Shown here one piece after another: positions 49,562-58,505 of a DNA stretch of 64,000 nt (the first letter of the stretch is position 1; each line of letters begins with the position of its first letter). Location: positions 620,001 to 684,000 of the forward strand of contig OY282354.1 of assembly GCA_958295485.1 (NCBI GenBank). Direction: 5' to 3'. Both the position numbers and the translations under genes were made by a program. The DNA is from an uncultured Gammaproteobacteria bacterium. Lineage in GTDB: Bacteria; Pseudomonadota; Gammaproteobacteria; Eutrophobiales; Eutrophobiaceae. Below the pieces are notes generated by a model, which was not told the origin of the DNA, made no database searches, and saw nothing but the letters and a program-made list of their open reading frames with translations.

Positions 49562-52312
49562 CTACGGCATGGTTTTTCTGTCATCCGCCGGCTCGACAAT
49601 ATCGAAACCGTCCTCCCAGATCTGGCCCTCGCCGGTGAACTGGCCGGTGCGGAGCGCGGCGATGGCGTAATCAGGCAACTCCCGCCTCGCTACGCACACT
49701 TCTCCCTCGAGCGGAGGACGGTGACCCCCGAAAGCGAAGTCCAGGTTGTCGAAGCCATACTGCTGGCGATGGCTGGGGAGGTCGTTCATGTCAACCGGGT
49801 CCAGGTGGAGGAAGAACATTGGTTCAACGTCCTCCGGGCTGCATTGGTCCTTGGCGTAGATGAGGCTGTTTTCAACGAGATACACATTCCAGTCGGAGCG
49901 GATGATCAGCCGGCCACCACCCAGCGGTTCGACGACATCGAAACCGCCCTCCCAGATCCGACCCTCACCGGTGAACTGGCCGGTGCGGAGCGTGGCGATG
50001 GCGTAATCAGGTAGCTTCCGCCTCGCTACGCAGACTCCTTCCTTGATGGGACGACGGTGGTCCCTGAAAACAAAGTCGAGGTTGTCGAAGCCGTACTGCT
50101 GGCGATGGCTGGGGAGGTCGTTCGTGTCAACCGGATACAGGTGCAGGAAGAATGTCGGTTCAGCGTCCTCCGGAGTGCACTGCTCTTTTACGTAGACAAG
50201 ACTGTTTTCGGTGAGATACACGTCAAAATCGGCACGGATTGCCGGCTGGCGGTCTCCAACCAGCCTCGCCAGATAATCGCCCACCGGCATTGTCTCAACC
50301 CGGACCGGCGGGAGCGCATTGCGGGGCAGCACGAGCGCGTTCACGCACAGCCCCGTTTGCGTCTTCGTCCAGGCTCTGGCGGCAGCTTCATCCCCTGGTC
50401 CGGCCCAGGACCACACGGCCAGTTCACCCGGGTCGCATTCCCTGGCGAAGGCCTGTACCAACCGCCCGTCAACAAGTAACCCGGCGCCGTCCGATTGGTA
50501 GTCGAAATGCGGCTCCATTCTCTCCCAGAACTTTGCGGAACGATCGAATCCGTTCGGTAACATCTCTGGTGGCGGCTCGGTAGTTAGGAGCCTTGATCGG
50601 CGATAGCCCGATGGGTGGGGAAATAGCTGGCCTTCGAACAGTATGTTATCAGGGGGTCGCCAAATGTTGTTATCATCGACGGACATGAAGTGGGTAATCC
50701 CGTACCACCGATAAGGCGCGGTCTCGGGTCTTTCCTTTCGGGCGCGCAAGTAGTCATATGAATTGACCAGGCCATCCAGGTTCACCACCGGAAAGCGCGA
50801 GAAGTACCCGATGACGCCAGCGTCCCACGACCCGACCACGCTGTCCTCGGGGAGCAGGTGATTCATCACCTGCGTACCCGTATAAGAAGTTATCTCCCAT
50901 TCGCGGCCAGTTGACCCACTCGCCCTGTCAACAAACCGGAACGGATGAGTGAAATCCGCCTTTGCAAGCAGAAAGATCGCGGCGGCAATAATGCCCACGA
51001 TCAGAACATTGGCTGCTTGGGGCCACCTCGGCCAGACGAAACGGCGGACGAAGTGAATGGCGACATAACATCGCACTGGAATGATCAGCGCCATCATCAG
51101 ATACGCCGGAACGAAATACCAATCGTAATTCCCAAAATGAGGATGCATGGTGAGGACGGTCTGCCCGAACTTGGTCAGATGGCCGACAGCCAAGCCGGAC
51201 ACGCCCGCCAGGAAGGCCAGCAGAAGCCGGTCCTCCCGGTTGTGGGACCGGCGGGTGAACCACCAGACCAGCAGCAAGTAGGCGCAGATCTCCAGCGCAA
51301 CGCACAGTTCGAGGTCGAAGACATCGAACTGCAAGATGTCCACAAGGTTCTGCGTCAGGCTGTATCCACCTTCCGATGCCCATAACCACTGCGACCAGAC
51401 CTGCTTCATCGCGCCACTCACCGGCACGATGCCGTCGAAGACAAACTGGTTGTAGGCGAAGTACACCAGGATGCCGGCGATCGCGCCCAGCAGCGGAACC
51501 ACGGCGTTCAGGGCGGATAGGGGGTAGGCCGTCCCCCTCATCCTGGCCTTCTCCCACAAGGGGAGAAGGAACCAGCCCCCTCTCGCCTCCGGGGCGCCGA
51601 GACCCTCCCCCTCTCCCTCGACGGGAGAGGGTTGGGGTGAGGGTGATTCCTGCCACGACCTCTCGACGAGGCACAGCGCTCCTGTCGTCGCCAGCGATAT
51701 GGCGATGTACTCCAACCGCACCCAGGGCAGGGCAAAGGCTACCGCGGCCAGCGGCCACTGCCACCGCGCCGGGCTTCGCGCAAAGAGGCAGACGGTCAGA
51801 ATAAACAAGCCCAGCATGAACAGCGCCGCCGCTGCTTCCATTCCCGAAATCAAGGTGTGGCGCTGGTAGAGAATCGGCAACGCGGCAAACATCAGATACC
51901 ACGGCATACGCGCCAGCCGGGCCGCTGTGGCGACGAGCGCCACGCCGCCGGCGACGAGCATGATCTCGAACGCCTTGATGCCAAACAGCGCAGTTTCCTT
52001 GTCGAATACCCAGTAGAACGGCGTGATGAGCAACATCCATAGGGGATGGTAACCGTTGGTCCGGGTGATGCCGCCGTCGAAGGTGGAGAACCTGCCCTCG
52101 GCGAGGTTATAGGCTATCTGGAAGTAATAGAAGGAGTCGTCGGTGTTCACGTCGCGGATCAGGTTGACGAGGTCGAAGCGGGCGAGCATATACCAAGCGA
52201 ACCCAGCGCCGTAGGCCAGAATCCCCCCAATAAACAGGACGAACAGCGCGTTGTGCAACCGGGCGGACAGTGTTACCCCCCCCCCCCCCCCCCGCATCTC
52301 ATACCCAGACAA
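49562..52312 (-). CDS. GT-C-like membrane protein with two GFDNLDF domains and poly-G start (GT3)
   Basis: 916 residues. N-terminal methionines (MSGYEM) are followed by R-GGGGG-V encoded by 18 consecutive G, then about ten membrane segments with an acidic first loop (NTDDSFYYFQIAYNLAEG) typical of lipid-linked sugar transferases, a soluble part, and two copies of the C-terminal domain (YGFDNLDFVFRD..., YGFDNLDFAFGG...; LPDYAIATLRTGQF and LPDYAIAALRTGQF) around residues 695-790 and 797-900. A palindromic repeat (51533-51645) is read in frame as SPSPQPSPVEGEG. Gain or loss of one G would shift the frame, so expression is probably phase-variable. Transferase role is inferred. Confidence 0.75.
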   Translation of the reverse strand: MSGYEMRGGGGGVTLSARLHNALFVLFIGGILAYGAGFAWYMLARFDLVNLIRDVNTDDSFYYFQIAYNLAEGRFSTFDGGITRTNGYHPLWMLLITPFYWVFDKETALFGIKAFEIMLVAGGVALVATAARLARMPWYLMFAALPILYQRHTLISGMEAAAALFMLGLFILTVCLFARSPARWQWPLAAVAFALPWVRLEYIAISLATTGALCLVERSWQESPSPQPSPVEGEGEGLGAPEARGGWFLLPLWEKARMRGTAYPLSALNAVVPLLGAIAGILVYFAYNQFVFDGIVPVSGAMKQVWSQWLWASEGGYSLTQNLVDILQFDVFDLELCVALEICAYLLLVWWFTRRSHNREDRLLLAFLAGVSGLAVGHLTKFGQTVLTMHPHFGNYDWYFVPAYLMMALIIPVRCYVAIHFVRRFVWPRWPQAANVLIVGIIAAAIFLLAKADFTHPFRFVDRASGSTGREWEITSYTGTQVMNHLLPEDSVVGSWDAGVIGYFSRFPVVNLDGLVNSYDYLRARKERPETAPYRWYGITHFMSVDDNNIWRPPDNILFEGQLFPHPSGYRRSRLLTTEPPPEMLPNGFDRSAKFWERMEPHFDYQSDGAGLLVDGRLVQAFARECDPGELAVWSWAGPGDEAAARAWTKTQTGLCVNALVLPRNALPPVRVETMPVGDYLARLVGDRQPAIRADFDVYLTENSLVYVKEQCTPEDAEPTFFLHLYPVDTNDLPSHRQQYGFDNLDFVFRDHRRPIKEGVCVARRKLPDYAIATLRTGQFTGEGRIWEGGFDVVEPLGGGRLIIRSDWNVYLVENSLIYAKDQCSPEDVEPMFFLHLDPVDMNDLPSHRQQYGFDNLDFAFGGHRPPLEGEVCVARRELPDYAIAALRTGQFTGEGQIWEDGFDIVEPADDRKTMP
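51533..51645. repeat. REP-like palindromes within the GT3 coding sequence
   Basis: Two hairpins (CTTCTCCC ACAA GGGGAGAAG and CCCTCTCCC TCGA CGGGAGAGGG, then TTGGGGTGAGGG) of the common proteobacterial intergenic type. They add about 38 residues between two membrane segments without breaking the frame. Confidence 0.85.
52276..52293 (-). repeat. 18-bp homopolymer (G on coding strand) at GT3 start
   Basis: 18 consecutive C on the plus strand, two bases after the second ATG (complement of 52295-52297) of GT3. In the present length the frame is open. Confidence 0.95.
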
Positions 52313-52442
52313 CTAGCGGCAAGGGCGCCCCAGTTATCATTCGGCGCCGCGTCGTTCGGCATAATCCTGTTGTCTCTTTCCTGTTCTCTCATGGGGAGCT
52401 CACAGGGCGAGCCTTCGTGAAAGTTCGGAAGCCAACCTGGAT

Positions 52443-52553
52443 TCAGTCCCAGCCGCCTCGGCGCAGACCGGCTGGACCCGCGCGGCGGCCAGGGCGGCTG
52501 GTATGACCTCCGCCAACGATAATCACGTCGTATTCTTGTGCACGGATACCCAT
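52443..52553 (-). pseudogene. 5' fragment of an MnmG-like gene
   Basis: 36 codons starting MGIRAQEYDVIIVGGGH, the FAD-binding opening of MnmG (GidA), then unrelated Arg/Gly-rich sequence and stop. The rest of mnmG is not in the window. Confidence 0.6.
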
Positions 52554-52563
52554 AAGGACAGCT

Positions 52564-52654
52564 ATTGTAAACCGGTCGGACAAAAATATTAAAGGGACAG
52601 CGCCAAGTATGGGGTTGCCTTGGCAAGGTGTCAAGAATCCTCGGTTACAGGACT
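52564..52654 (-). repeat. Duplicated mnmG-like upstream block, right copy
   Basis: 91 bp matching 48543-48633. It precedes the MnmG-like fragment on the minus strand and follows the GT4 stop. The two copies bracket the SDR and GT3 genes. Confidence 0.9.
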
Positions 52655-52657
52655 CGC

Positions 52658-54868
52658 TTACGGCTTCTCCACTTGCTCTTCGAATTGTCGCCGCACCAGC
52701 ATGACGTGGTCGAGCATGATGTGGCCCCAGCCGCCGGTTTCGTTGTCGAACAGTTCCAGTTGCAGACGCTGGCCGGCGACCTCCGCCAAGGGGTAGACGA
52801 CCCGCTTGAACCGTTCGGTGGTCTCGCCGCGCCAGACCCCGGCTTCGTCGCCGTCGGCCAGCAGGCGCAACCCGACACCACTGTCCCCGCCCCCGGCGAT
52901 CAGAAATTTAAGATACTGGCCGGACTCCGCTGTGAACGCAGGCGAGAGCGCCCGCCCGATGGCTCGGTCTCCATTCTCCGGATGGTAACTCGTCAGGAAG
53001 CCTCGGCCCATATTGCCGCTGATCGGCTGCTGGCCCTTGTAGCGCTCATATTGGCTGTGGTTCGTGATCGCTTTACCCTCCAGAAGCCAGCCGTCAAATC
53101 CATCTTCGAAGCGTCCGAGAAACCGCCCGTCAAAGAAGAAATCGAACACCCGCAAGTCTCGTCCGGCAAAACGGTCGAAGACCCACTGCCGGTCGGGAGA
53201 GTCAAAGGGCATCCACAGGGCCGGGCCGATCTTCACGGCGTATTCCGCGCGGATAAGCGCTTGGAGTTCGCTGGTTGCCGGTGGATGTATAGTGAAGTTG
53301 ACACCCCGCTCTTCGAGGTATCCGGGTGGTGGGTAACGGTCGTGGGCGATGACGCGCAAGTGGTTGGGTGTTTCGACCGGGTTGCGCGCCACGGTCGCGT
53401 CGGTCAAGCCGAAGATGTCGATGACCTTCAGGTCGGGAAGATAATAGAAGCGGATTCCGAGCCCACCGCCAACCATCAGCGCGTCCTCGGGAATCACTCC
53501 GTTCTCCATGTTCTCGTAGGGCTTCCATGTTCGCAAAATAGCGTTGGCGAACTCGCGGTGTTCCACGAAAGGCGAAGCGACGGACTGCCGGGAAGTCTGG
53601 CGGCGCAGGTCGTTTGAGACGGCGACAAGCATCGGCATCCCCGGCGCGGCGAGCAACCACGCAGCATTGCTGTCATCCAGTTCTATGTGCAGCTTCAGGA
53701 TGCGTTCGCGTATTGCGGCCCCCTCGAACAACAGGGCGCCCTGAATTGCGCTGGTGTAGAACAACACCGGCACGAAGAGAACGATTGCGTATGTTCGCAC
53801 ACCCACTGCTAACCGGGCGGAGAAGCGTCGCAACCACCGGCCGGTGGCAATCCGTTCGCCGAGGTGAACGATTCCCATGGACGCCGGGACAGCCAGTAGC
53901 GGCCAGTAGAAATCCAGTGGGCGGTACTCGAAATGATCGCCGCCAATGCGCATCACATAGGCCATGTGGACGCCGACCAGGAGCAGCGCCAGCGCCCATA
54001 TCCCGTCACGGGATGCTCGCCAGCGATTCCGCATGGCGACTGCGGCCAGGGGGACCAGCAGATACAGCCCCGTGTCGATCGCCGCCGCCCACAGGTAGCG
54101 GAAGCCCGACTCGTACCACGGCCGCACATGCTTGGCGTAGTAGGTGTTGGGCAACCACTCGCCGTAATAGGCGTAGCGCCACAGGAAATGGGCGCCGACC
54201 AGGACGACAAAGGGCGCGGCCAAATAGATCAACCGCCGCCAGTCTGGCTTCAGACGTCCTGTGTCTGCCATCCGCTGGATGATAAACCAGCTGAAGCACA
54301 ACGCCGCCAACAGCGGGCCTTCGGGCCGCGTCAAGGCGGCAGCGGCCAGGCTCAACGACGCCGCCAGCAGGCCCCGGCGGCGGTCCCTGTAAAGGCTCAG
54401 GCACATCACGGCCAGGACGATGAAGAAGGTGAACTGCCGGGTCTCCAGTCCGCCGCCGGACGTCCACACCGCGAAGGTGGCGCTGGCGCACACCAGCCCC
54501 AGCGCCATCCATGCCACCAGCCCCCGGTGGCGCAGCAACGGCAGGCGTGCGACCCACCACAGCATCGCGGCGAGGGTACCGGCGGTAAAAGTGACCGACA
54601 GCCACGGCGCCGCGCGCTCCGGCGGCACTCCCGACAATCCCCATATCGCGGCCAGCTCCAGCACCCACAGGAAATTGGAATAGCCCTCGACATACTCGCC
54701 GGGGTTGAATACCAGGCCGTGGCCGTCGAGCAGGTTACGGACGTAGCGGAAACTGATGAACGCGTCGTCGGTCAGGAACCACGCAACCGAGGAGAACCAT
54801 CCCAGCAGCGCCAACCACGGCAAATGCAGCAGAATGACCCGCGCGTTTCGGAGGACATTTCCCTTCAT
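52658..54868 (-). CDS. GT-C-like membrane protein with C-terminal beta-sandwich (GT4)
   Basis: 736 residues from the ATG at 54866-54868, with GGAGG upstream; the frame continues upstream into an SDR remnant. About ten membrane segments. The motif LTDDAFISFRYVRNLLDGHG and NPGEYVEGYSNFLW is typical of GT-C transferases of the ArnT/AftB kind that use polyprenyl-phosphate sugars. The last 150 residues (FEDGFDGWLLEG ... YLKFLIAGGGDSGVGLRLLADG ... GGWGHIMLDHVML) look like a CBM66-type sugar-binding sandwich. It lacks the GFDNLDF domain. Likely transfers a sugar to a surface polymer outside the membrane. Confidence 0.8.
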   Translation of the reverse strand: MKGNVLRNARVILLHLPWLALLGWFSSVAWFLTDDAFISFRYVRNLLDGHGLVFNPGEYVEGYSNFLWVLELAAIWGLSGVPPERAAPWLSVTFTAGTLAAMLWWVARLPLLRHRGLVAWMALGLVCASATFAVWTSGGGLETRQFTFFIVLAVMCLSLYRDRRRGLLAASLSLAAAALTRPEGPLLAALCFSWFIIQRMADTGRLKPDWRRLIYLAAPFVVLVGAHFLWRYAYYGEWLPNTYYAKHVRPWYESGFRYLWAAAIDTGLYLLVPLAAVAMRNRWRASRDGIWALALLLVGVHMAYVMRIGGDHFEYRPLDFYWPLLAVPASMGIVHLGERIATGRWLRRFSARLAVGVRTYAIVLFVPVLFYTSAIQGALLFEGAAIRERILKLHIELDDSNAAWLLAAPGMPMLVAVSNDLRRQTSRQSVASPFVEHREFANAILRTWKPYENMENGVIPEDALMVGGGLGIRFYYLPDLKVIDIFGLTDATVARNPVETPNHLRVIAHDRYPPPGYLEERGVNFTIHPPATSELQALIRAEYAVKIGPALWMPFDSPDRQWVFDRFAGRDLRVFDFFFDGRFLGRFEDGFDGWLLEGKAITNHSQYERYKGQQPISGNMGRGFLTSYHPENGDRAIGRALSPAFTAESGQYLKFLIAGGGDSGVGLRLLADGDEAGVWRGETTERFKRVVYPLAEVAGQRLQLELFDNETGGWGHIMLDHVMLVRRQFEEQVEKP

Positions 54869-54876
54869 TGGAGAGC

Positions 54877-55041
54877 CTCCGCGTTGCGCAGGCCGGACAG
54901 GAACGCGGTGAACCCCGCTTTCGCCGAACCACAGACATAGTTCTCGGCGCGTCCCCACGCGCCCGCCAGCTTGCGCGCGATGGCGCGACCGATGTCCGAT
55001 GTGGCCCCGATCACCAACGCTGTCTCGATTTTTTCATTTTA
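54877..55041 (-). pseudogene. Internally deleted copy of the SDR gene
   Basis: 54960-55041 matches the SDR start (49300-49380) and 54884-54959 matches a segment near 48877-48952; about 350 bp between are deleted. The GT4 gene now occupies what was the 3' half. Confidence 0.9.
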
Positions 55042-55058
55042 GTTAGTTCTACGGCATT

Positions 55059-55240
55059 GTAGTAAATTCATATGAAAAAATCAGATGTGTTTATTGGTAT
55101 ATTTGTTGAAATACTTGACTACAGAAAGCGTGAAAGCCGGGGGCAGGGGATTGATCTCTGCAGCCCTGTCGGTTTTTATGACGAACCCTGAAGCTTGGTA
55201 TCATGTTGATTGTTGTTTCTCCTGCGAAGACAATGTCATG
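55059..55240 (+). pseudogene. Duplicated yaaA upstream region and first codons
   Basis: 174 bp matching 56251-56424, including the yaaA ATG (55204) and MLIVVSPAKT, then divergence and a stop after 16 codons. The left boundary of the insert that carries the gene at 55348-56076. Confidence 0.92.
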
Positions 55241-55347
55241 TGCTGTAAATAGTATTGCAGGCGTGGTTCAATCGTGGCTGACTACAATGCTGAAACCCTT
55301 CTGTTTGGATCGTCTGCCCCCGATCAGTACCGCGATGTCTTGAGCAA

Positions 55348-56076
55348 TCAGGGATTATTAACCGGTGTCAATCGTGGGTTTTGCCGCTGCAACCAATGGA
55401 GGAAGCGTTTTGGCTTGAGGAATAGCGGCGGGTTTGCGCTTCGCTGCAGGTAGCCGTTCCTGACGGACAAGCCGCCCCAGGCGTCCAGCAACGGTCGTTG
55501 TACCCGGTAGGCCCGGTCGCGGAATTCGCCGATGGGGATGTATTTCTCAAAGCGTCCGGAACCATCTCGCTTGCCGCGCGCCACGACGTCTGTCGGCTCA
55601 GGCGCCAGGTTACGCGTGTGGGCATTTTCGTCGAACCGTTGAGGGACGATGTCCCGTACCTGCGCGACGTCCTGCACTACCAGCAGGCCGATGAGCGCGT
55701 AGATTAGTTTGCCGTCGATTATAGACCTCAGGCTGCCGTAGAAAACCACCACATCATCCTCGGCAAACTGGAGCAAGCGCCTGCCCCTGGAGGCAGTATC
55801 GCCGTAAGTCAGGTAGTCGAAGTCCGGGTCCAGGTGCATCCGTTGACCCCGCAAGTGGGTCGGCAAGGGAACATCGTAGCCATTACGCTTGGAAAATGCC
55901 TGCAATGCCGGGGCAATGCAATCGGTGTAGCGCCTTTCCAGGCCAGGGACATTAGCGCGGTTCATCTGGGGAATCGGCACATAAACAAAGTCCCGGTTCT
56001 GCGGGTTGCAGGGACCGTTCCAATGGCCGCAGGATTGGTCAATGGCAACTCGAATCAGGATGACTTGCACCGGCAT
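55348..56076 (-). CDS. Conserved protein, possibly nucleotide-modification-associated (Nmad3-like)
   Basis: 242 residues. N-terminal VILIRVAIDQSCGHWNGPCNPQNRDFVYVPIPQ, HLDPDFDYLTYGD, DDVVVFYGSLR, ENAHTR and FRDRAYRVQRPLLDAWGGLSVRNGYLQRSA form a recognisable family pattern; it recalls Nmad3-type proteins found with DNA-modification or phage loci, but this name is a guess. No membrane segment or signal peptide. It stands alone on the minus strand between the two copies of the yaaA 5' region. Confidence 0.55.
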   Translation of the reverse strand: MPVQVILIRVAIDQSCGHWNGPCNPQNRDFVYVPIPQMNRANVPGLERRYTDCIAPALQAFSKRNGYDVPLPTHLRGQRMHLDPDFDYLTYGDTASRGRRLLQFAEDDVVVFYGSLRSIIDGKLIYALIGLLVVQDVAQVRDIVPQRFDENAHTRNLAPEPTDVVARGKRDGSGRFEKYIPIGEFRDRAYRVQRPLLDAWGGLSVRNGYLQRSANPPLFLKPKRFLHWLQRQNPRLTPVNNP

Positions 56077-56118
56077 TTTTCCTTGAATAAAATTTTGCGG
56101 CAGTGACAGCAGTTTCCG

Positions 56119-56215
56119 CTAACAATGGGTTTGGGGGTTGTTTTTGCGTTCCAAGGGCCATCCCACACTTAATCCTTGGCGTTAGTCACTCCAAAACAGC
56201 TCCCAAACCCACTTT
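56119..56215. repeat. Long imperfect hairpin element
   Basis: Arms GGGTTTGGGGGTTGTTTT (56127-56144) and its near-complement (56190-56209), with an inner CCAAGG/CCTTGG stem (56151-56156/56174-56179). It contains wording shared with the 72-bp units at 35919-36120. It sits between the Nmad3-like gene and yaaA. Confidence 0.65.
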
Positions 56216-56394
56216 CGACAAACAACGGGAGCTACTGCGACGGTGATATGGTAGTGGATTTATATGAAAAAATCAGGTATGTTTATTGGTATATTTGTTG
56301 GAATACTTGACTACAGAAAGCGTGAAAACCGGGGGCAGGGGATTGACCCCTGCGGCCCTGTCGGTTTTTATGACGAACCCGGAAGCCTGGTATC

Positions 56395-57174
56395 ATGTTG
56401 ATTGTTATTTCGCCGGCGAAGACGCTGGATTTTGAGACGCCGCCCAAAACCCGGGAATTCACTATCCCGGGATTTCTGGATGATTCGGCGGAATTGATTG
56501 ATGAACTCCGGGGGATGGAGCCCCATGAATTGGGCAATTTGATGGGCATCAGCCCGAAGCTGGCGGACCTGAATTCCAACCGTTATCACGCCTGGTCCCT
56601 GCCTTTCACCAGCCGGAATGCCAAGCAATCGGTCTTGGCGTTCAAGGGTGACGTATACAGCGGACTGGATGCGGACAACCTCAGTCAGGATGATTTGAAA
56701 TACGCACAGGAACACCTGCGGATTCTCTCCGGGTTGTATGGCGTATTGAAGCCCCTGGATCTAATGCAGCCCTATCGGCTGGAAATGGGAACGAAGCTGA
56801 AGACCCGCCGGGGAAAAGACCTGTATGCCTTTTGGCGCGCCAGGATCAATGCGGCCCTGACCGGGGATTTAAAAAAACAGAAAGACGGCATCCTGGTTAA
56901 CCTGGCATCGAACGAATACTTCAAATCCGTCAAGCCGGAACAATTGGATGCCCGTATCATTACCCCGGTATTCAAGGAAAGAAGAAACGGCGAATACAAG
57001 CTAATCTCGTTCTTCGCCAAAAAAGCGCGGGGATTGATGAGCCGGTATATCATCCGCAACCGGCTTGGCGACCCGGAAGACCTCAAGGGGTTTGACCTGG
57101 AGGGTTATGAATATAATCAAACCCTGTCCGGCGAAGACCGGCCGACCTTCACCCGTAACAGCAGCAGCAAATAG
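56395..57174 (+). CDS. yaaA: Peroxide stress protein YaaA
   Basis: 259 residues, full DUF328 family: [76 protein letters not shown] and [18 protein letters not shown]. In E. coli YaaA limits free intracellular iron during peroxide stress. Its upstream region is duplicated at 55059-55232. Confidence 0.97.
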   Translation: MLIVISPAKTLDFETPPKTREFTIPGFLDDSAELIDELRGMEPHELGNLMGISPKLADLNSNRYHAWSLPFTSRNAKQSVLAFKGDVYSGLDADNLSQDDLKYAQEHLRILSGLYGVLKPLDLMQPYRLEMGTKLKTRRGKDLYAFWRARINAALTGDLKKQKDGILVNLASNEYFKSVKPEQLDARIITPVFKERRNGEYKLISFFAKKARGLMSRYIIRNRLGDPEDLKGFDLEGYEYNQTLSGEDRPTFTRNSSSK

Positions 57175-57285
57175 CTGAATCCTTTCTTTCGCCTCCTCTC
57201 CCCGCCCTGGCGCGGGCCGGTATGGCTCAGAGCAGGCACGGGGGACTTGCCCCTACAGTCTTATAATAAGCCCCGCGAGGAGGCT

Positions 57286-58455
57286 TCAGACTGCATGTTG
57301 CAGGGTATAACCACGTAATACCGCGGCGAAATCTTCCAGCGCCTTGATGCCCGTCGCTTCAGCTTGTTGACACCACTCCTGCAGGGCTTGTTTCAAGGCT
57401 TCCTGGGTGGCCGTCTTTTCCTGCCATAATTGCTGCAAGCGCTGCTTATATTCATGCACGGTTTGCAGTGTTGCGTTATCCGCCAGCATGGCGCGCAGGC
57501 GTCCCCTTGACTTGCCGTCCAGCATGAACTCGTGCCGGACCAGGTAGCGTCGGCCCTGCCGCAGCAGTCGTTTCGTCGGGGTATTCGCCTTGGCTCTTTC
57601 CTCCCGGTATACGCGGGTTAACACGTCCCTGGCGTAATGGGACATGACGTGCATGTGGTTGCTGACCACCGCCTGCACCGTATCCAGGTCGATGTGTTTC
57701 TTTTGTCGATTGATCATGGGGCGGGGCGCGACTTTTTTCACCCGGGCCAGTTTGAATAACTGCAAACAGCGAATGTAGTTCCAGCCCAAATCGATTTCAT
57801 ACCATTTCGATGAAAATCGCGCGGAGCCGGCAAAGGCATGGTGGTTATTGTGCAACTCCTCGCCGCCGATGATCAGGCCGAACGGTATGATGTTTCTGGA
57901 AGCATCGGCGGATTCGTAATTCCGGTACCCCCACCAATGGCCCAGGCCGTTTATCACCCCGGCGGCAAAAAACGGGATCCACATCATCTGTACCGCCCAG
58001 ATGGTGATGCCTATGGCGCCAAACAACAGGAGATCCAGGATAAACAGCAAACTGACACCGGCGGCTGAAAAAGGATGGTAGACGCGCCGCTCAACCCAGT
58101 CATCGGGTGTCCCATGCCCATATTTCTCCAGCGTCTCGGCGTTTTTCGCCTCGGCGCGGTATAACTCCGTCCCCTCTAACAGCACCTTCAAAATGCCTGT
58201 TTGTTGCGGGCTGTGCGGGTCCTGGGGGGTTTCCACCCGGGCATGGTGCTTGCGATGTATCGCGACCCACTCTTTGGTCCCCATGCCCGTCGTCAGCCAC
58301 AGCCAGAACCTGAAAAAATGGCTGGTCAGGGGATGCAATTCCAGGGCGTGGTGGGCTTGATGCCGGTGCAGGTAAATAGTCACGGAGGCAATGGTAATTT
58401 GGGTCAGCGCCAACGTGATTAAGATATAGACCCAGAAAGGCAGGTTGTCTAACAT
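57286..58455 (-). CDS. Fatty-acid (acyl-CoA) desaturase
   Basis: 389 residues. Three histidine boxes HRHQAHH, HRKHHA and HNNHHAF form the di-iron site of membrane delta-9-type desaturases, with four membrane segments between. The C-terminal 140 residues form an amphipathic helical tail (VHEYKQRLQQLWQEK, LQEWCQQAEATGIKALEDFA) often seen in gammaproteobacterial relatives. Introduces a double bond in fatty acyl chains at the inner membrane. Confidence 0.92.
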   Translation of the reverse strand: MLDNLPFWVYILITLALTQITIASVTIYLHRHQAHHALELHPLTSHFFRFWLWLTTGMGTKEWVAIHRKHHARVETPQDPHSPQQTGILKVLLEGTELYRAEAKNAETLEKYGHGTPDDWVERRVYHPFSAAGVSLLFILDLLLFGAIGITIWAVQMMWIPFFAAGVINGLGHWWGYRNYESADASRNIIPFGLIIGGEELHNNHHAFAGSARFSSKWYEIDLGWNYIRCLQLFKLARVKKVAPRPMINRQKKHIDLDTVQAVVSNHMHVMSHYARDVLTRVYREERAKANTPTKRLLRQGRRYLVRHEFMLDGKSRGRLRAMLADNATLQTVHEYKQRLQQLWQEKTATQEALKQALQEWCQQAEATGIKALEDFAAVLRGYTLQHAV

Positions 58456-58505
58456 GAGATACCCTGTTGGTGTAAAGCCGCCATACTATACGAGATTATG
58501 TCGCC

